Shown here piece after piece: positions 34,780 to 42,953 of a stretch of DNA of 64,000 nt. The notes beneath the pieces are model-generated. The model saw only the letters and a list, made by a program, of their open reading frames with translations, was not told the origin of the DNA and did not search any database. The first letter of the stretch is position 1; every line of letters starts with the position of its first letter. Made by a program: the position numbers and the translations under genes. The stretch covers positions 62,001 through 126,000 of the forward strand of contig NZ_SRXU01000007.1 in the NCBI RefSeq assembly GCF_004792695.1, given 5' to 3'. Source of the DNA: Sphingomonas naasensis (GTDB lineage: Bacteria; Pseudomonadota; Alphaproteobacteria; Sphingomonadales; Sphingomonadaceae).

Positions 34780-36122
34780 TGGTCGAACCCTGGCACACGC
34801 TGGCGATCGTCGCCGCGAGCATCGCCGCCGTCATCGTCCTCGTGCTCCGCTTCAAGCTGCAGCCCTTTCTCGTGCTGCTCTTGGTCGCTCTGGTCACGGG
34901 TCTCGCCTTTGGCGGTGAGCCCCAGTCGGTGATCGCCGCGATCCGCAAGGGCACCGGCGAGGCGCTCGGCTTCGTCGCGGTGGTGATCGGCCTCGGCGCG
35001 GTGCTCGGCGGGCTGCTCGAGGCAAGCGGCGGCGTCAATGCGATCGCGCACCGCCTGCTCGACTGGTTCGGCGAGAAGCGCGTCCCCTGGGCGCTCACCG
35101 CAGTCGGTATCGTCGTCGGCGTGCCGCTGTTCTTCGACGTCGCCTTCATCATCCTCGCACCCTTGCTCGCCACCCTGGCGATCCGCGCCGAGCGTCGCGT
35201 GACCTATTTCGCGCTGCCGTTGCTCGCGGGTCTGATGACGATGCACGCGCTGCTCCCGCCGCATCCGGGGCCGGTCGCGGTCGCCGAGCTGATCCACACC
35301 GATTACGGGCTGCTCGCCTTTTACGGGCTGATCTGCGGCATTCCTTCGGCGCTGCTCGCCGGGCCGATCTTCGCCAAGGCCTTCCACGGCGCACCCGGCT
35401 TCGGCGATCAGGCGCCGCCGCCGATGCTCGACGAAGGCGCGCCGCAGACGAGGCCGATCGGCTTCCTTCCCGCCTTGCTCGCGATGCTCTTCCCGCTCGC
35501 GCTGATCCTGATCGCCGCGGTGGCGGGGCAGGCGATGGCGGCGGGGCCGGCGAAGACCTTCCTGCTCTTCCTCGGCCACCCCTTCACCGCGCTGATGCTC
35601 GCTGCCTTGTCGGTCACCTTCTGGCTGCGGGTGCGCGAAGGCGCGTCCTGGCCGGTGTTGTCGAGCATCATGACCCGCGCGCTCGAACCCGCCGGCCTGA
35701 TGGTGCTGATCATCGGCGCGGGCGCGGCCTATAAGGAAGTGCTCATCGAATCGGGCGCGGGCCAGCAGATCACCGCTTTGGTCACCGCCGCGCAGGTCTC
35801 GGTGCCGGTCTTCGCCTTCCTGCTCGCCGCGTTCGTCCGCATCGCACAGGGTTCGGCCACCGTCGCGATGGTCACCGCCGCGGGGCTTGCCGGGCCGCTG
35901 ATCACCGCGGCGGGGCTCAGCCCCAGCCGGATCGCATTGGTCACCATCGCGATCGGCGGCGGCGCGACGATCGCATCCCATGTCAACGACACCGGCTTCT
36001 GGCTGGTGAAGCAATATCTCGGCCTCACCGAAGCCCAGACCTTTCGCAGCTGGACGATCGGCGCCACCATTGCCGGCCTCACCAGCTTCGGCATAGCACT
36101 GTTGATCTGGCCGTTCGTATAG
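34779..36122 (+). CDS. GntP-family sugar-acid permease
   Basis: 447 aa with about 12-13 helices. GntP features: PFLVLLLVALVTGLAFG, GLGAVLGGLLEASGG, PLFFDVAFIILAPLLA, PHPGPVAVAE, the conserved VRIAQGSATVAMVTAAG and ASHVNDTGFWLVKQY near the end. It imports gluconate-type acids with protons. The ATG at 34779 shares a base with the preceding TGA, and the lactonase gene starts 8 bases after the stop. Confidence 0.9.
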   Translation: MVEPWHTLAIVAASIAAVIVLVLRFKLQPFLVLLLVALVTGLAFGGEPQSVIAAIRKGTGEALGFVAVVIGLGAVLGGLLEASGGVNAIAHRLLDWFGEKRVPWALTAVGIVVGVPLFFDVAFIILAPLLATLAIRAERRVTYFALPLLAGLMTMHALLPPHPGPVAVAELIHTDYGLLAFYGLICGIPSALLAGPIFAKAFHGAPGFGDQAPPPMLDEGAPQTRPIGFLPALLAMLFPLALILIAAVAGQAMAAGPAKTFLLFLGHPFTALMLAALSVTFWLRVREGASWPVLSSIMTRALEPAGLMVLIIGAGAAYKEVLIESGAGQQITALVTAAQVSVPVFAFLLAAFVRIAQGSATVAMVTAAGLAGPLITAAGLSPSRIALVTIAIGGGATIASHVNDTGFWLVKQYLGLTEAQTFRSWTIGATIAGLTSFGIALLIWPFV

Positions 36123-36130
36123 GGAGCAGC

Positions 36131-37147
36131 ATGACTCACGCGATCACCCGCCGCGCCGCGCTCGCCGGCATGGCAGCCCTTCCCCTCGTTCCCACGCTCG
36201 CCCGGGCCGAGACCGTCGGCGGCATCACCCGCTTCGATCCCGCGCTCGACGCGGTAGTCGACGTCGGCACGCCGATCGAGGTGCTCGGCACCGGCTTCAA
36301 ATGGGCCGAAGGCCCGGTCTGGGTGAAGAAGGGCGGCTTCCTGCTCTTCTCCGACGTCCCCGCCAACATCGCCCATCGCTGGAAGCAGGGCGCGCCGATC
36401 GCGCCGTTCCTCGATCCGTCGGGGCTGGTCGGGCCGATCCCGGCCGGGATTCGCGAGGCGGGATCGAACGGCATGGCGGTCGACGCCGCCGGCCGGCTGA
36501 TCATCGCCGATTCGGGCACCCGCGCGATCACCGCGGTCGATCTCGCGACGCGGCGGCGGACGATCCTCGCCGATCGCTATCAGGGCAAGCGCTTCAACAG
36601 CTGCAACGACGTGGTCGTCGGCAAGGGTGGGGCGCTCTATTTCACCGATCCGCCTTATGGCCTCGCCGAGGGCGACGCCTCGCCGCTCAAGGAGCTTCCT
36701 TTCAACGGCGTGTTCCTGCGCACCGCCGACGGCACGATCCGGGTGATCGACGATACGCTCAAGCGCCCCAACGGCATCGGCCTCTGCCCGAAAAAGACCA
36801 CGCTCTACGTCGCGATGTCGGACGAGGCACGGCCGCACATCCTCGCCTATCCGCTCGACGACGCCGGCATGCCGCGCGCCAAGCCCACGGTCTTCCACGA
36901 TTTCAGCGAGCCCCTGTCGCGCAAGCTCCCCGGCCTCCCCGATGGGCTCAAGGTCGACAAGGCCGGCCGCCTCTTCGCCAGCGGCCCGGGCGGCATCTAC
37001 GTCCTCTCGCCCGAAGGCAAGGCGCTCGGCCTGATCGCCACCGGCAAGGCGGCCGCCAATTGCGCGTTCGGCGAGGACGGCAAGACGCTGTTCGTCACCT
37101 CGAGCGACATGCTCGTCCGCGTCCGGCTGAAGACCCCGGGCTGGTAA
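36131..37147 (+). CDS. SMP-30/gluconolactonase-type lactonase, periplasmic
   Basis: 338 aa. Signal peptide with TRRAALAGMAALPLVPTLARA (Tat-like RR). Six-bladed propeller motifs: GTGFKWAEGPVWV (metal Glu), AGSNGMAVD, SCNDVVVGKGGALYFTDPPYG (metal Asn), KRPNGIGLCP and LPDGLKVDKAGRLF (metal Asp). It hydrolyses sugar lactones to the free acids. It is last of the oxidoreductase/permease/lactonase operon. Confidence 0.9.
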   Translation: MTHAITRRAALAGMAALPLVPTLARAETVGGITRFDPALDAVVDVGTPIEVLGTGFKWAEGPVWVKKGGFLLFSDVPANIAHRWKQGAPIAPFLDPSGLVGPIPAGIREAGSNGMAVDAAGRLIIADSGTRAITAVDLATRRRTILADRYQGKRFNSCNDVVVGKGGALYFTDPPYGLAEGDASPLKELPFNGVFLRTADGTIRVIDDTLKRPNGIGLCPKKTTLYVAMSDEARPHILAYPLDDAGMPRAKPTVFHDFSEPLSRKLPGLPDGLKVDKAGRLFASGPGGIYVLSPEGKALGLIATGKAAANCAFGEDGKTLFVTSSDMLVRVRLKTPGW

Positions 37148-37156
37148 TTTTCCAAA

Positions 37157-37286
37157 TCCTCCCTCGCGAAGCGGGGGAGGTGGCGCCGAAGGCGACGGAG
37201 GGGGCCTCTCCACGAGCGACCCGCGTGCGGAAATGCCCCCTCCGTCACGCTGCGCATGCCACCTCCCCCGCTGACGCGAGGGAGGA
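37157..37286. repeat. Nested palindromic repeat after the lactonase operon
   Basis: TCCTCCCTCGCG (37157-37168) pairs with CGCGAGGGAGGA (37275-37286). Inner arms CGGGGGAGGTGGC/GCCACCTCCCCCG and GACGGAGGGGGC/GCCCCCTCCGTC also pair. The architecture matches the elements at 12077 and 16575. Confidence 0.88.
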
Positions 37287-37323
37287 GCTTTCATTGGCAT
37301 CGCGCCGCCCCTAGATCGGGTCC

Positions 37324-38070
37324 ATGTCCGAACCCGAGGCCATTCCCGCGGCGACCGTGATCGTGATGCGCGAGGCCGCCGATGGCCCGCCCGAATTGCT
37401 GATGGTCGAGCGCGCGCGGGCGATGTCGTTCGCGGGCGGCGCGTTGGTCTTTCCCGGCGGCCGGGTCGATCCCGGCGATCATGCGCTGGCGGCGACGCTG
37501 CAAGGCGATCCCGAGGATCTCGCCGCGCGGATCGCCGCGGTGCGCGAGACGCTCGAAGAGGCGGGGGTGGCGGTCGGCGTGACGCTGCCCGCCGATGCGA
37601 TCCCGGACCTCCGCGCCAGGCTCTATGCCGGTGAGGCGATGGCCGCGCTGCTCGACGAAGCGGGCGGCGCGCTGGCGCTGGAAGCGCTGCACCCCTTCGC
37701 ACGCTGGCTGCCCGCCGGTGTGCATCACAAGGTGTTCGACACGCGCTTCTATCTCGCTCGCGCGCCGCACGATGCCGAGCCGGTGGTCGACGGCAACGAG
37801 AATGTCCGGGTGTTCTGGGCCTCGGCGCGCGCGGTGCTCGATTCGGCCGATCGCGGCGAGGTGACGATCATCTTCCCGACCCGCCGCAACCTCGAGCGGC
37901 TCGCCTTGTTCGCCGGCTTCGCCGATGCCGTGTCCGACGCCCGCGCGCATCCGGTGCGCACGATCACGCCGTGGATCGAGACGCGCGACGACGGCCAGCA
38001 TCTCTGCATCCCCGACGATCTTGGCTATCCGGTCACTTCGGAGCCGCTCGCGCGGGCGATCCGCGCATGA
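37324..38070 (+). CDS. Nudix hydrolase, NUDT19-like
   Basis: 248 aa. Nudix box spans FPGGRVDPGD and AAVRETLEEAGVAVGV (REx2EE) with a longer insertion than in short Nudix proteins, as in the NUDT19/peroxisomal CoA diphosphatase-like group. The substrate is unknown, perhaps a CoA or nucleoside diphosphate. Its TGA is shared with the ATG of the next gene (ATGA). Confidence 0.88.
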   Translation: MSEPEAIPAATVIVMREAADGPPELLMVERARAMSFAGGALVFPGGRVDPGDHALAATLQGDPEDLAARIAAVRETLEEAGVAVGVTLPADAIPDLRARLYAGEAMAALLDEAGGALALEALHPFARWLPAGVHHKVFDTRFYLARAPHDAEPVVDGNENVRVFWASARAVLDSADRGEVTIIFPTRRNLERLALFAGFADAVSDARAHPVRTITPWIETRDDGQHLCIPDDLGYPVTSEPLARAIRA

Positions 38071-38798
38071 GAACGCTCCGCCAGGCGCTCCTCGCCATCA
38101 TCGTCTTCGCAGTGCTGCTGCTGATCTTCTTCGTGATCTACGCAGCGGTGCGCAATCGGCCGCAGGACCTGCCCTGGACCCGGCTCGATCTCGGCCAGCC
38201 GATCGGCGCCTTCACCGGGCGCAAGCTCGCCGGGCTCACCGACAATTTCGCCGAATGCCGCGCGCTGCTCCAGCAGGCCGGGGTGCGCTACACGATGCTG
38301 CCGACGGTCAAATCGGGCGAGAAATGCGGCTATGCCGACGGGCTGCGCTTCGCCCCCGGCGGCACCCAGCAGATCGAGTTCAGCCCCGGCCGGCTCGGCG
38401 TGTCGTGCCCGGTCGCGGCGGGGCTGGCGATGTGGGAGTGGAACATCCTCCAGCCCGCCGCGCAGAAACATTTCGGCGCCAGGGTCGAGCGGATCGAGCA
38501 TCTCGGCAGCTATTCGTGCCGCCGCCTCTACGGCCGCAGCGCCGGCGACTGGAGCGAGCACGCCACCGCCGACGCGATCGACGTGGCCGGCTTCCGGCTG
38601 TCGGACGGGACGCACGTCACGGTGCTGGGCGATTGGGCGGGCGGGGGGCCGAAAGCGGCGTTCCTGCGCGAGGTGCGCACCGGGGCGTGCAAGCTGTTCT
38701 CGACGGTGCTGTCGCCCGATTACAACGCGGCGCACCGCGATCATCTGCACCTCGATCAGGCCGGGCGCGGGGAGATGGGGTGGCGGGCCTGCCGGTGA
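38067..38798 (+). CDS. Extensin-like family protein
   Basis: 243 aa. One N-terminal membrane anchor (LLAIIVFAVLLLIFFVIYAAV). The domain resembles extensin-like PF06904: ECRALLQQAGVRYTMLP, CGYADGLRF, SCPVAAGLAMWEWNIL, SCRRLYGRSAGDWSEHATADAIDVAGF and the end HRDHLHLD, whose HATADAID and HLHLD residues look like a metal-dependent peptidase centre. It probably faces the periplasm. It overlaps the Nudix gene by four bases. Confidence 0.87.
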   Translation: MRTLRQALLAIIVFAVLLLIFFVIYAAVRNRPQDLPWTRLDLGQPIGAFTGRKLAGLTDNFAECRALLQQAGVRYTMLPTVKSGEKCGYADGLRFAPGGTQQIEFSPGRLGVSCPVAAGLAMWEWNILQPAAQKHFGARVERIEHLGSYSCRRLYGRSAGDWSEHATADAIDVAGFRLSDGTHVTVLGDWAGGGPKAAFLREVRTGACKLFSTVLSPDYNAAHRDHLHLDQAGRGEMGWRACR

Positions 38799-38816
38799 GA
38801 CAGGCCCGCGCGAAGC

Positions 38817-39368
38817 TCAGTGCGGCAGCGCCGCGGCGTCGACCTTTTCCACCCATTGCGGGAAGAAGGCCGGCTGGCGGGCCGACCAGCCCGAGGCGGT
38901 CGCCGCCGCTTCGCTGATCGACTGGAGCAGCTTGCGCCGCAGATCGGGATGCAGATGCGGCAGCGCCGCCGCCGCGCAGAAGGCGGCGGGCAGCCACGGC
39001 CGCACCTCGGCGCCGATCAGCCGCTCGTAGAGGAAGCGATAGGCCGAGAAGCTGGTCAGCCGGCCCTGGCCGAGATCGAACGCCGAGACGGTGATCAGCG
39101 GCGCCATGAACGGCTCGATCGAATCGAAGTCGCTGTCGTCGGGCATCAGCGCGCGCAGCTCGGGGATGCGCTCGTACATGCGGGCCTGGGCGCGGATGCT
39201 CGCCGCCTCGACCACGTCGCGCGACCAGCGCTCGAGCGCGTCCTCGCGCTCCAGCCCGATGTCGAGCGCGCGGCGGACATAGCGCTGCGTCGATGCGCTG
39301 AACCCCGCGAATTCCTTCATCTCGGCCAGCGTCATCGCGCCCTCGGCCGGCTTCATTCTCGATGCCAT
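38817..39368 (-). CDS. Conserved hypothetical soluble protein
   Basis: 183 aa, helical and without signal or membrane segments. Recognisable strings are MKEFAGFSASTQRYVRRALD, LMPDDSDFDSIEPFMAPL, RFLYERLIGAEVRPWLP and ASGWSARQPAFFPQW near the end. I do not recognise the family. The start could be 39368 (used; GGAG upstream) or an in-frame ATG at 39392. Confidence 0.72.
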   Translation of the reverse strand: MASRMKPAEGAMTLAEMKEFAGFSASTQRYVRRALDIGLEREDALERWSRDVVEAASIRAQARMYERIPELRALMPDDSDFDSIEPFMAPLITVSAFDLGQGRLTSFSAYRFLYERLIGAEVRPWLPAAFCAAAALPHLHPDLRRKLLQSISEAAATASGWSARQPAFFPQWVEKVDAAALPH

Positions 39369-39789
39369 CACCTTGACTCCCACCCCACTCAATCCCCGAC
39401 GGAGATCATGCGGCAGAATGGTTAACGCGCCGCTTAATCAGCCGTTGGCTCCCGTTCATTATAGGAATCCAAAAGGTGTTGCGGCGCAACAATGCTGCGA
39501 TGAATCGAATCTTCCCTTGTGGAAAACTTCAGCGCTGATGCGTCTGCGCAACAATGCAGGGCGCCCGCGGGTCCCAGCCCCCCGATTCAGCGCGGCCGGC
39601 TTCGGATTTTAACAAAGCGTAAACCTTTGGCGCGCCGCAAAAGCGCTGTTTTCCGAGCTTTTTGCCCTTGTTCCATCAACCCATCGGCTCGTCGCAACGG
39701 TTCGTCGGATCGACCGGTCGCAGGGCTGTACCCCCGTCCTATGTTGAGGTTAGCAACTCTCAACCGATTGATTCCTGACCGGGGGGTCC
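39369..39789. other. 421-base gene-free region upstream of the CHAP gene
   Basis: No supported gene. Contains the divergent promoters of the 183-aa gene and the CHAP gene. AT-richer than the surroundings (for example TTTTAACAAAGCGTAAAC near 39606). A TTGAG/CTCAA hairpin lies near 39743-39762, about 30-45 bases before the CHAP ATG and may be regulatory. Nothing else clear. Confidence 0.55.
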
Positions 39790-40365
39790 ATGAAGTTTCG
39801 TGTATTCGCAGCGCGTTTCGCGCTGATGGCGGTCTGCGCCCTGATGACTGCGGTGCCCGCGCAAGCGAAGAGCGCCTATCTGCAGTGCGCGCCCTATGCC
39901 CGTCAGATCTCGGCGGTGAAGATCCATGGCGACGCCTGGACCTGGTGGAACCAGGCCGCCGGCCGCTATCAGCGCGGCGAGACCCCGAAGGTCGGCGCGG
40001 TGATGTCGTTCAAGAAGACCGCCCGCAACCCGTTCGGCCATGTCGCGATGGTCTCGCAGATCGTCAGCGATCGCGAGGTCCTGCTCACCCATGCCAATTG
40101 GTCGCGCCGCGGCGGCATCGAGCACGATGTCCGCGCGATCGACGTGTCGGCGGCGGGCGACTGGAGCGAGGTTCGCGTGTGGTTCGCCCCGATCGGCGGC
40201 CTCGGTACCTCGAGCTATCCGGTCAACGGCTTCATCTATGCCGATGGCGCGCCCGAGGAAGATATGCTCCCCGCGCTGCAGATCGCGAAGAAGACCGACA
40301 AGGTGCTGGTCGCCTCGCTCGATCTCGACCTCAGCGACCTGCGGGTGCAGCCGCTCGCCAACTAA
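39790..40365 (+). CDS. Secreted CHAP-domain amidase-like protein
   Basis: 191 aa. Signal peptide, then a short CHAP (NlpC/P60-like) domain: C33 in LQCAPYAR, H84 in PFGHVAMVSQ and HANW with N103 complete the Cys-His-Asn triad. DAWTWWNQAAGRYQRG is typical. It could cut peptidoglycan cross-links. The C-terminal 60 residues are of unknown role. Confidence 0.9.
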   Translation: MKFRVFAARFALMAVCALMTAVPAQAKSAYLQCAPYARQISAVKIHGDAWTWWNQAAGRYQRGETPKVGAVMSFKKTARNPFGHVAMVSQIVSDREVLLTHANWSRRGGIEHDVRAIDVSAAGDWSEVRVWFAPIGGLGTSSYPVNGFIYADGAPEEDMLPALQIAKKTDKVLVASLDLDLSDLRVQPLAN

Positions 40366-40374
40366 GCCTCGACG

Positions 40375-40857
40375 CTAGGCCTTCGGCGTGAACTTCAGCG
40401 CCACGCCGTTCATGCAATAGCGCTTGCCGGTGGGCCGCGGCCCGTCGTCGAAGACATGGCCGAGATGACCGCCGCAACGCCGGCACAGCACTTCGGTGCG
40501 CGCCATCCCCAGCGAACGATCGCTCTTGGTCACCACCGCATCGGGCAGCGGCTGCCAGAAGCTCGGCCAGCCGGTACCGCTGTCGAACTTGGTCGACGAC
40601 GCGAACAGCGGCAGCGCACATCCCGCGCAGGCGAAGGTTCCCGCGCGATGCTCGCGGTTGAGCGGGCTCGTCCCCGGAAACTCGGTCGCGCCCTGGCGCA
40701 ATGTGCGATAGGCGGCCGGGTTCAACCGCTTCTTCCATTCGGCATCGCTCAGCGTGAACGGAAAGCGTTGCGCTGCCTCGGCCGGGGCGCCGCCACAGGC
40801 GGCGGTGACGGCGCTGAGCGCGGCGACGGTGAGGAGCGTGCGGCGATCGGTCTGCAT
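40375..40857 (-). CDS. msrB: Peptide-methionine (R)-S-oxide reductase, exported
   Basis: 160 aa. Tat-like signal (TDRRTLLTVAALSAV). The MsrB domain carries zinc CxxC pairs (C77/C80 and C125/C128), the catalytic C148 in KRYCMN, and STKFDSGTGWPSFW. It repairs oxidised Met in envelope proteins. The stop is only 9 bases from the convergent CHAP stop. Confidence 0.95.
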   Translation of the reverse strand: MQTDRRTLLTVAALSAVTAACGGAPAEAAQRFPFTLSDAEWKKRLNPAAYRTLRQGATEFPGTSPLNREHRAGTFACAGCALPLFASSTKFDSGTGWPSFWQPLPDAVVTKSDRSLGMARTEVLCRRCGGHLGHVFDDGPRPTGKRYCMNGVALKFTPKA

Positions 40858-40894
40858 CTCCGCTAGGTGGGGGGCGTGCCGCGCGCCTGCAATA

Positions 40895-41473
40895 TCACGC
40901 GATCGCGGTCAGATGCTCATAGAGGATCACCAGGCCGATCGCGATCAGCACGGTGCCGCCGACGATCTCGACGGCGCGCCCCAGCCGCGCCCCGGCCATG
41001 CGCCCCACGCTGAGCCCGATCGTCGTCATCACGAAGGTAGCGAAGCCGATCGCTGCCGCGATCAACAGGATGTTCTCGCCGATCAGCGCGAGCGAGATCC
41101 CCACCGCGGCGGCATCGATGCTCGTCCCGATCGCGGTTGCGACGAGCGCCAGCCCGGCGCGCCATCCGATCGTCGCGATGCCGGGCGCGTCCTCTTCCTC
41201 CTCGCGGCGCAACGCTTCCCAGATCATCCGCCCGCCGACCACGCCGAGCAGGAGGAAGGCGATCCAGTGATCCACTGCGCCGACGAAGCTCGACGTCACC
41301 AGCCCGACGGCAAAGCCCAGCAATGGCGTGATCGCCTCGACCACGCCGAATACCAGGGCGCCCTTCACTGCGCCGGCGAAATTGGGTCGCGTCGCGGCGC
41401 CGCGCGCGATCGACGCGGCAAAGGCGTCCGCGGACATGCTGAGCGAAAGGGCGACGATACCGAAAGGAGACAT
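40895..41473 (-). CDS. mntP: Manganese efflux pump MntP
   Basis: 192 aa with six helices in two related halves: SMSADAFAASIARGA and the matching second-half TSIDAAAVGISLALIGEN carry the conserved Asp residues. It exports Mn2+. A yybP-ykoY-type leader precedes it and ends in GAAGG, the likely Shine-Dalgarno for ATG 41473, so manganese would raise its translation. Confidence 0.93.
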   Translation of the reverse strand: MSPFGIVALSLSMSADAFAASIARGAATRPNFAGAVKGALVFGVVEAITPLLGFAVGLVTSSFVGAVDHWIAFLLLGVVGGRMIWEALRREEEEDAPGIATIGWRAGLALVATAIGTSIDAAAVGISLALIGENILLIAAAIGFATFVMTTIGLSVGRMAGARLGRAVEIVGGTVLIAIGLVILYEHLTAIA

Positions 41474-41480
41474 TGCGAAC

Positions 41481-41640
41481 CTTCACCGGGCGAGCGACAG
41501 CGTCATCGATCCCGGCCGGTTGCGGGTTCGATGCACGCTGGTCTCGCAAGGCGAACTAGGTCGCTGATCGCGCCATGCGCCGGGGCGCAAGTGTGTTGAC
41601 GCGATCTCGGCCTCAGGGCCGAAAGCTACTCCCCAACAAG
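41481..41640 (-). ncRNA. yybP-ykoY (Mn2+) riboswitch leader of mntP
   Basis: On the minus strand the leader starts TTGGGGAGTAGC, the strongly conserved 5' element of this class, followed by a GGCCCTGAGGCC stem, CACTTGCG, GCGAGACCAGCG and the 3' GCCCGGTGAAGG just before the ATG. Placement upstream of an mntP gene fits. Boundaries approximate. Confidence 0.75.
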
Positions 41641-41685
41641 GGCGCGTCTAGCATCCGTGAGTTTTCCCGCAAGCGCGAAAGGCGC

Positions 41686-42921
41686 TCAATAGAGGCTGAG
41701 CTCCACCGGCATCTTCTTGTAGCCATGGACGAAGCACGCCGCGACGCGCTCGGGCTCGCGCAGCACGTTCACCCGCAGCCGCCGCCTGGCCATTTCCTCG
41801 AGCAATATGCCGATCTGCAGCTCGGCCAGCCGCGCGCCGACGCAGCGATGGATGCCGTGCCCGAACGCCAGATGCCGCCGGGCATTCTCGCGATCGACGA
41901 TGATCCTGTCGGCATCGGGGAAGATGCTCTCGTCGCGATTGGCCGAGAGATACCAGAGCGCCAGCTTGTCGCCCGCCCTGATCTGCTGGCCCTCCAGCTC
42001 GCTGTCCTGCGTCGCGGTCCGGCGCATGTGCGCGAGCGGCGTCTGCCAGCGGATGATCTCCTGCACGGCATTGGGGATCAGCCCGGGATCTGCCTCGAGC
42101 TTGGCGCGCTCGTCGGGGAATTGCTCGAGCCCCCAGGCATAGGCGCTCATCGAGTTGCGCGTGGTGTCGTTGCCGCCGACGATCAGCAGGATCAGATTCC
42201 CGAGGAACTCCATCTGGTCCATGTGGCTCATCGCGTCCGAATGGATCATCATCGAGATCAGGTCGGGGGTCGGCGCCTTGCCGATCTTGCCCTGCCACAG
42301 ATTGCCGAAATAGGCGGCGCATTCGAACAGGATGTTGCGGCGCTCCTCCTTGCGCACCGGATCCTTGGCGATCTCGATGTCGCCCGCCCAGTCGGACCAA
42401 TAGGTCAGCAGCCGCCGCTCCTCCCATGGGAAGTCGAACAGGATCGCGAGCATCTGCGTGGTCAGCTCGATCGAGACGGTGTCGACCCAGTCGAATTCCT
42501 TCCCCACCGGCAGCGAATCGAGGATCTCGGCGCTGCGGGCGCGGATATTGTCGTTCATCCGCACCATCTCGGAAGGGGTGAACGCCGGCGCCACCGTGCG
42601 CCGCTGGCCGGTATGCTTGGGCCGGTCCATCGCGATGAACATCGGCATCTTGATGTCGCCTTCCTTCAGGTCGGCGATGGTGATGCCCCCGGCTTCGGAC
42701 GAATAGAGATCGGGCAGCGATTCGACCTGGACGATCGGCTTGTATGCCGAGACCGACCAATAGGGGCCGAACGCGCTGTTCTCGCAGCGATAGACCGGGG
42801 CCTTTTCACGCAGCTCGCGGAATGGCGCCTGCCACACATCGTCGCGATAGAGTTCGGGCCGGCTCACATCGAACGGATCGATGGTGCTTTCGGGAACCGG
42901 GTCGGTCGCCAGCGTCGCCAT
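41686..42921 (-). CDS. Cytochrome P450, CYP153-type alkane hydroxylase
   Basis: 411 aa, soluble. Heme-ligand C360 in FGHGIHRCVGARLAEL; I-helix LLIVGGNDTTRNSM; FGPYWSVSAYK, GGITI, MFIAMDRPKH, SIELTTQMLAILFDFPWEE and EIIRWQTPLAHMRRTA match CYP153 members. These hydroxylate the terminal carbon of medium alkanes or fatty acids with ferredoxin partners. No ferredoxin or ferredoxin reductase is adjacent, so electron partners are elsewhere. Confidence 0.9.
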   Translation of the reverse strand: MATLATDPVPESTIDPFDVSRPELYRDDVWQAPFRELREKAPVYRCENSAFGPYWSVSAYKPIVQVESLPDLYSSEAGGITIADLKEGDIKMPMFIAMDRPKHTGQRRTVAPAFTPSEMVRMNDNIRARSAEILDSLPVGKEFDWVDTVSIELTTQMLAILFDFPWEERRLLTYWSDWAGDIEIAKDPVRKEERRNILFECAAYFGNLWQGKIGKAPTPDLISMMIHSDAMSHMDQMEFLGNLILLIVGGNDTTRNSMSAYAWGLEQFPDERAKLEADPGLIPNAVQEIIRWQTPLAHMRRTATQDSELEGQQIRAGDKLALWYLSANRDESIFPDADRIIVDRENARRHLAFGHGIHRCVGARLAELQIGILLEEMARRRLRVNVLREPERVAACFVHGYKKMPVELSLY

Positions 42922-42953
42922 AGTGCCTCTCCTGCTTTGCGGAGAGGAGAACC

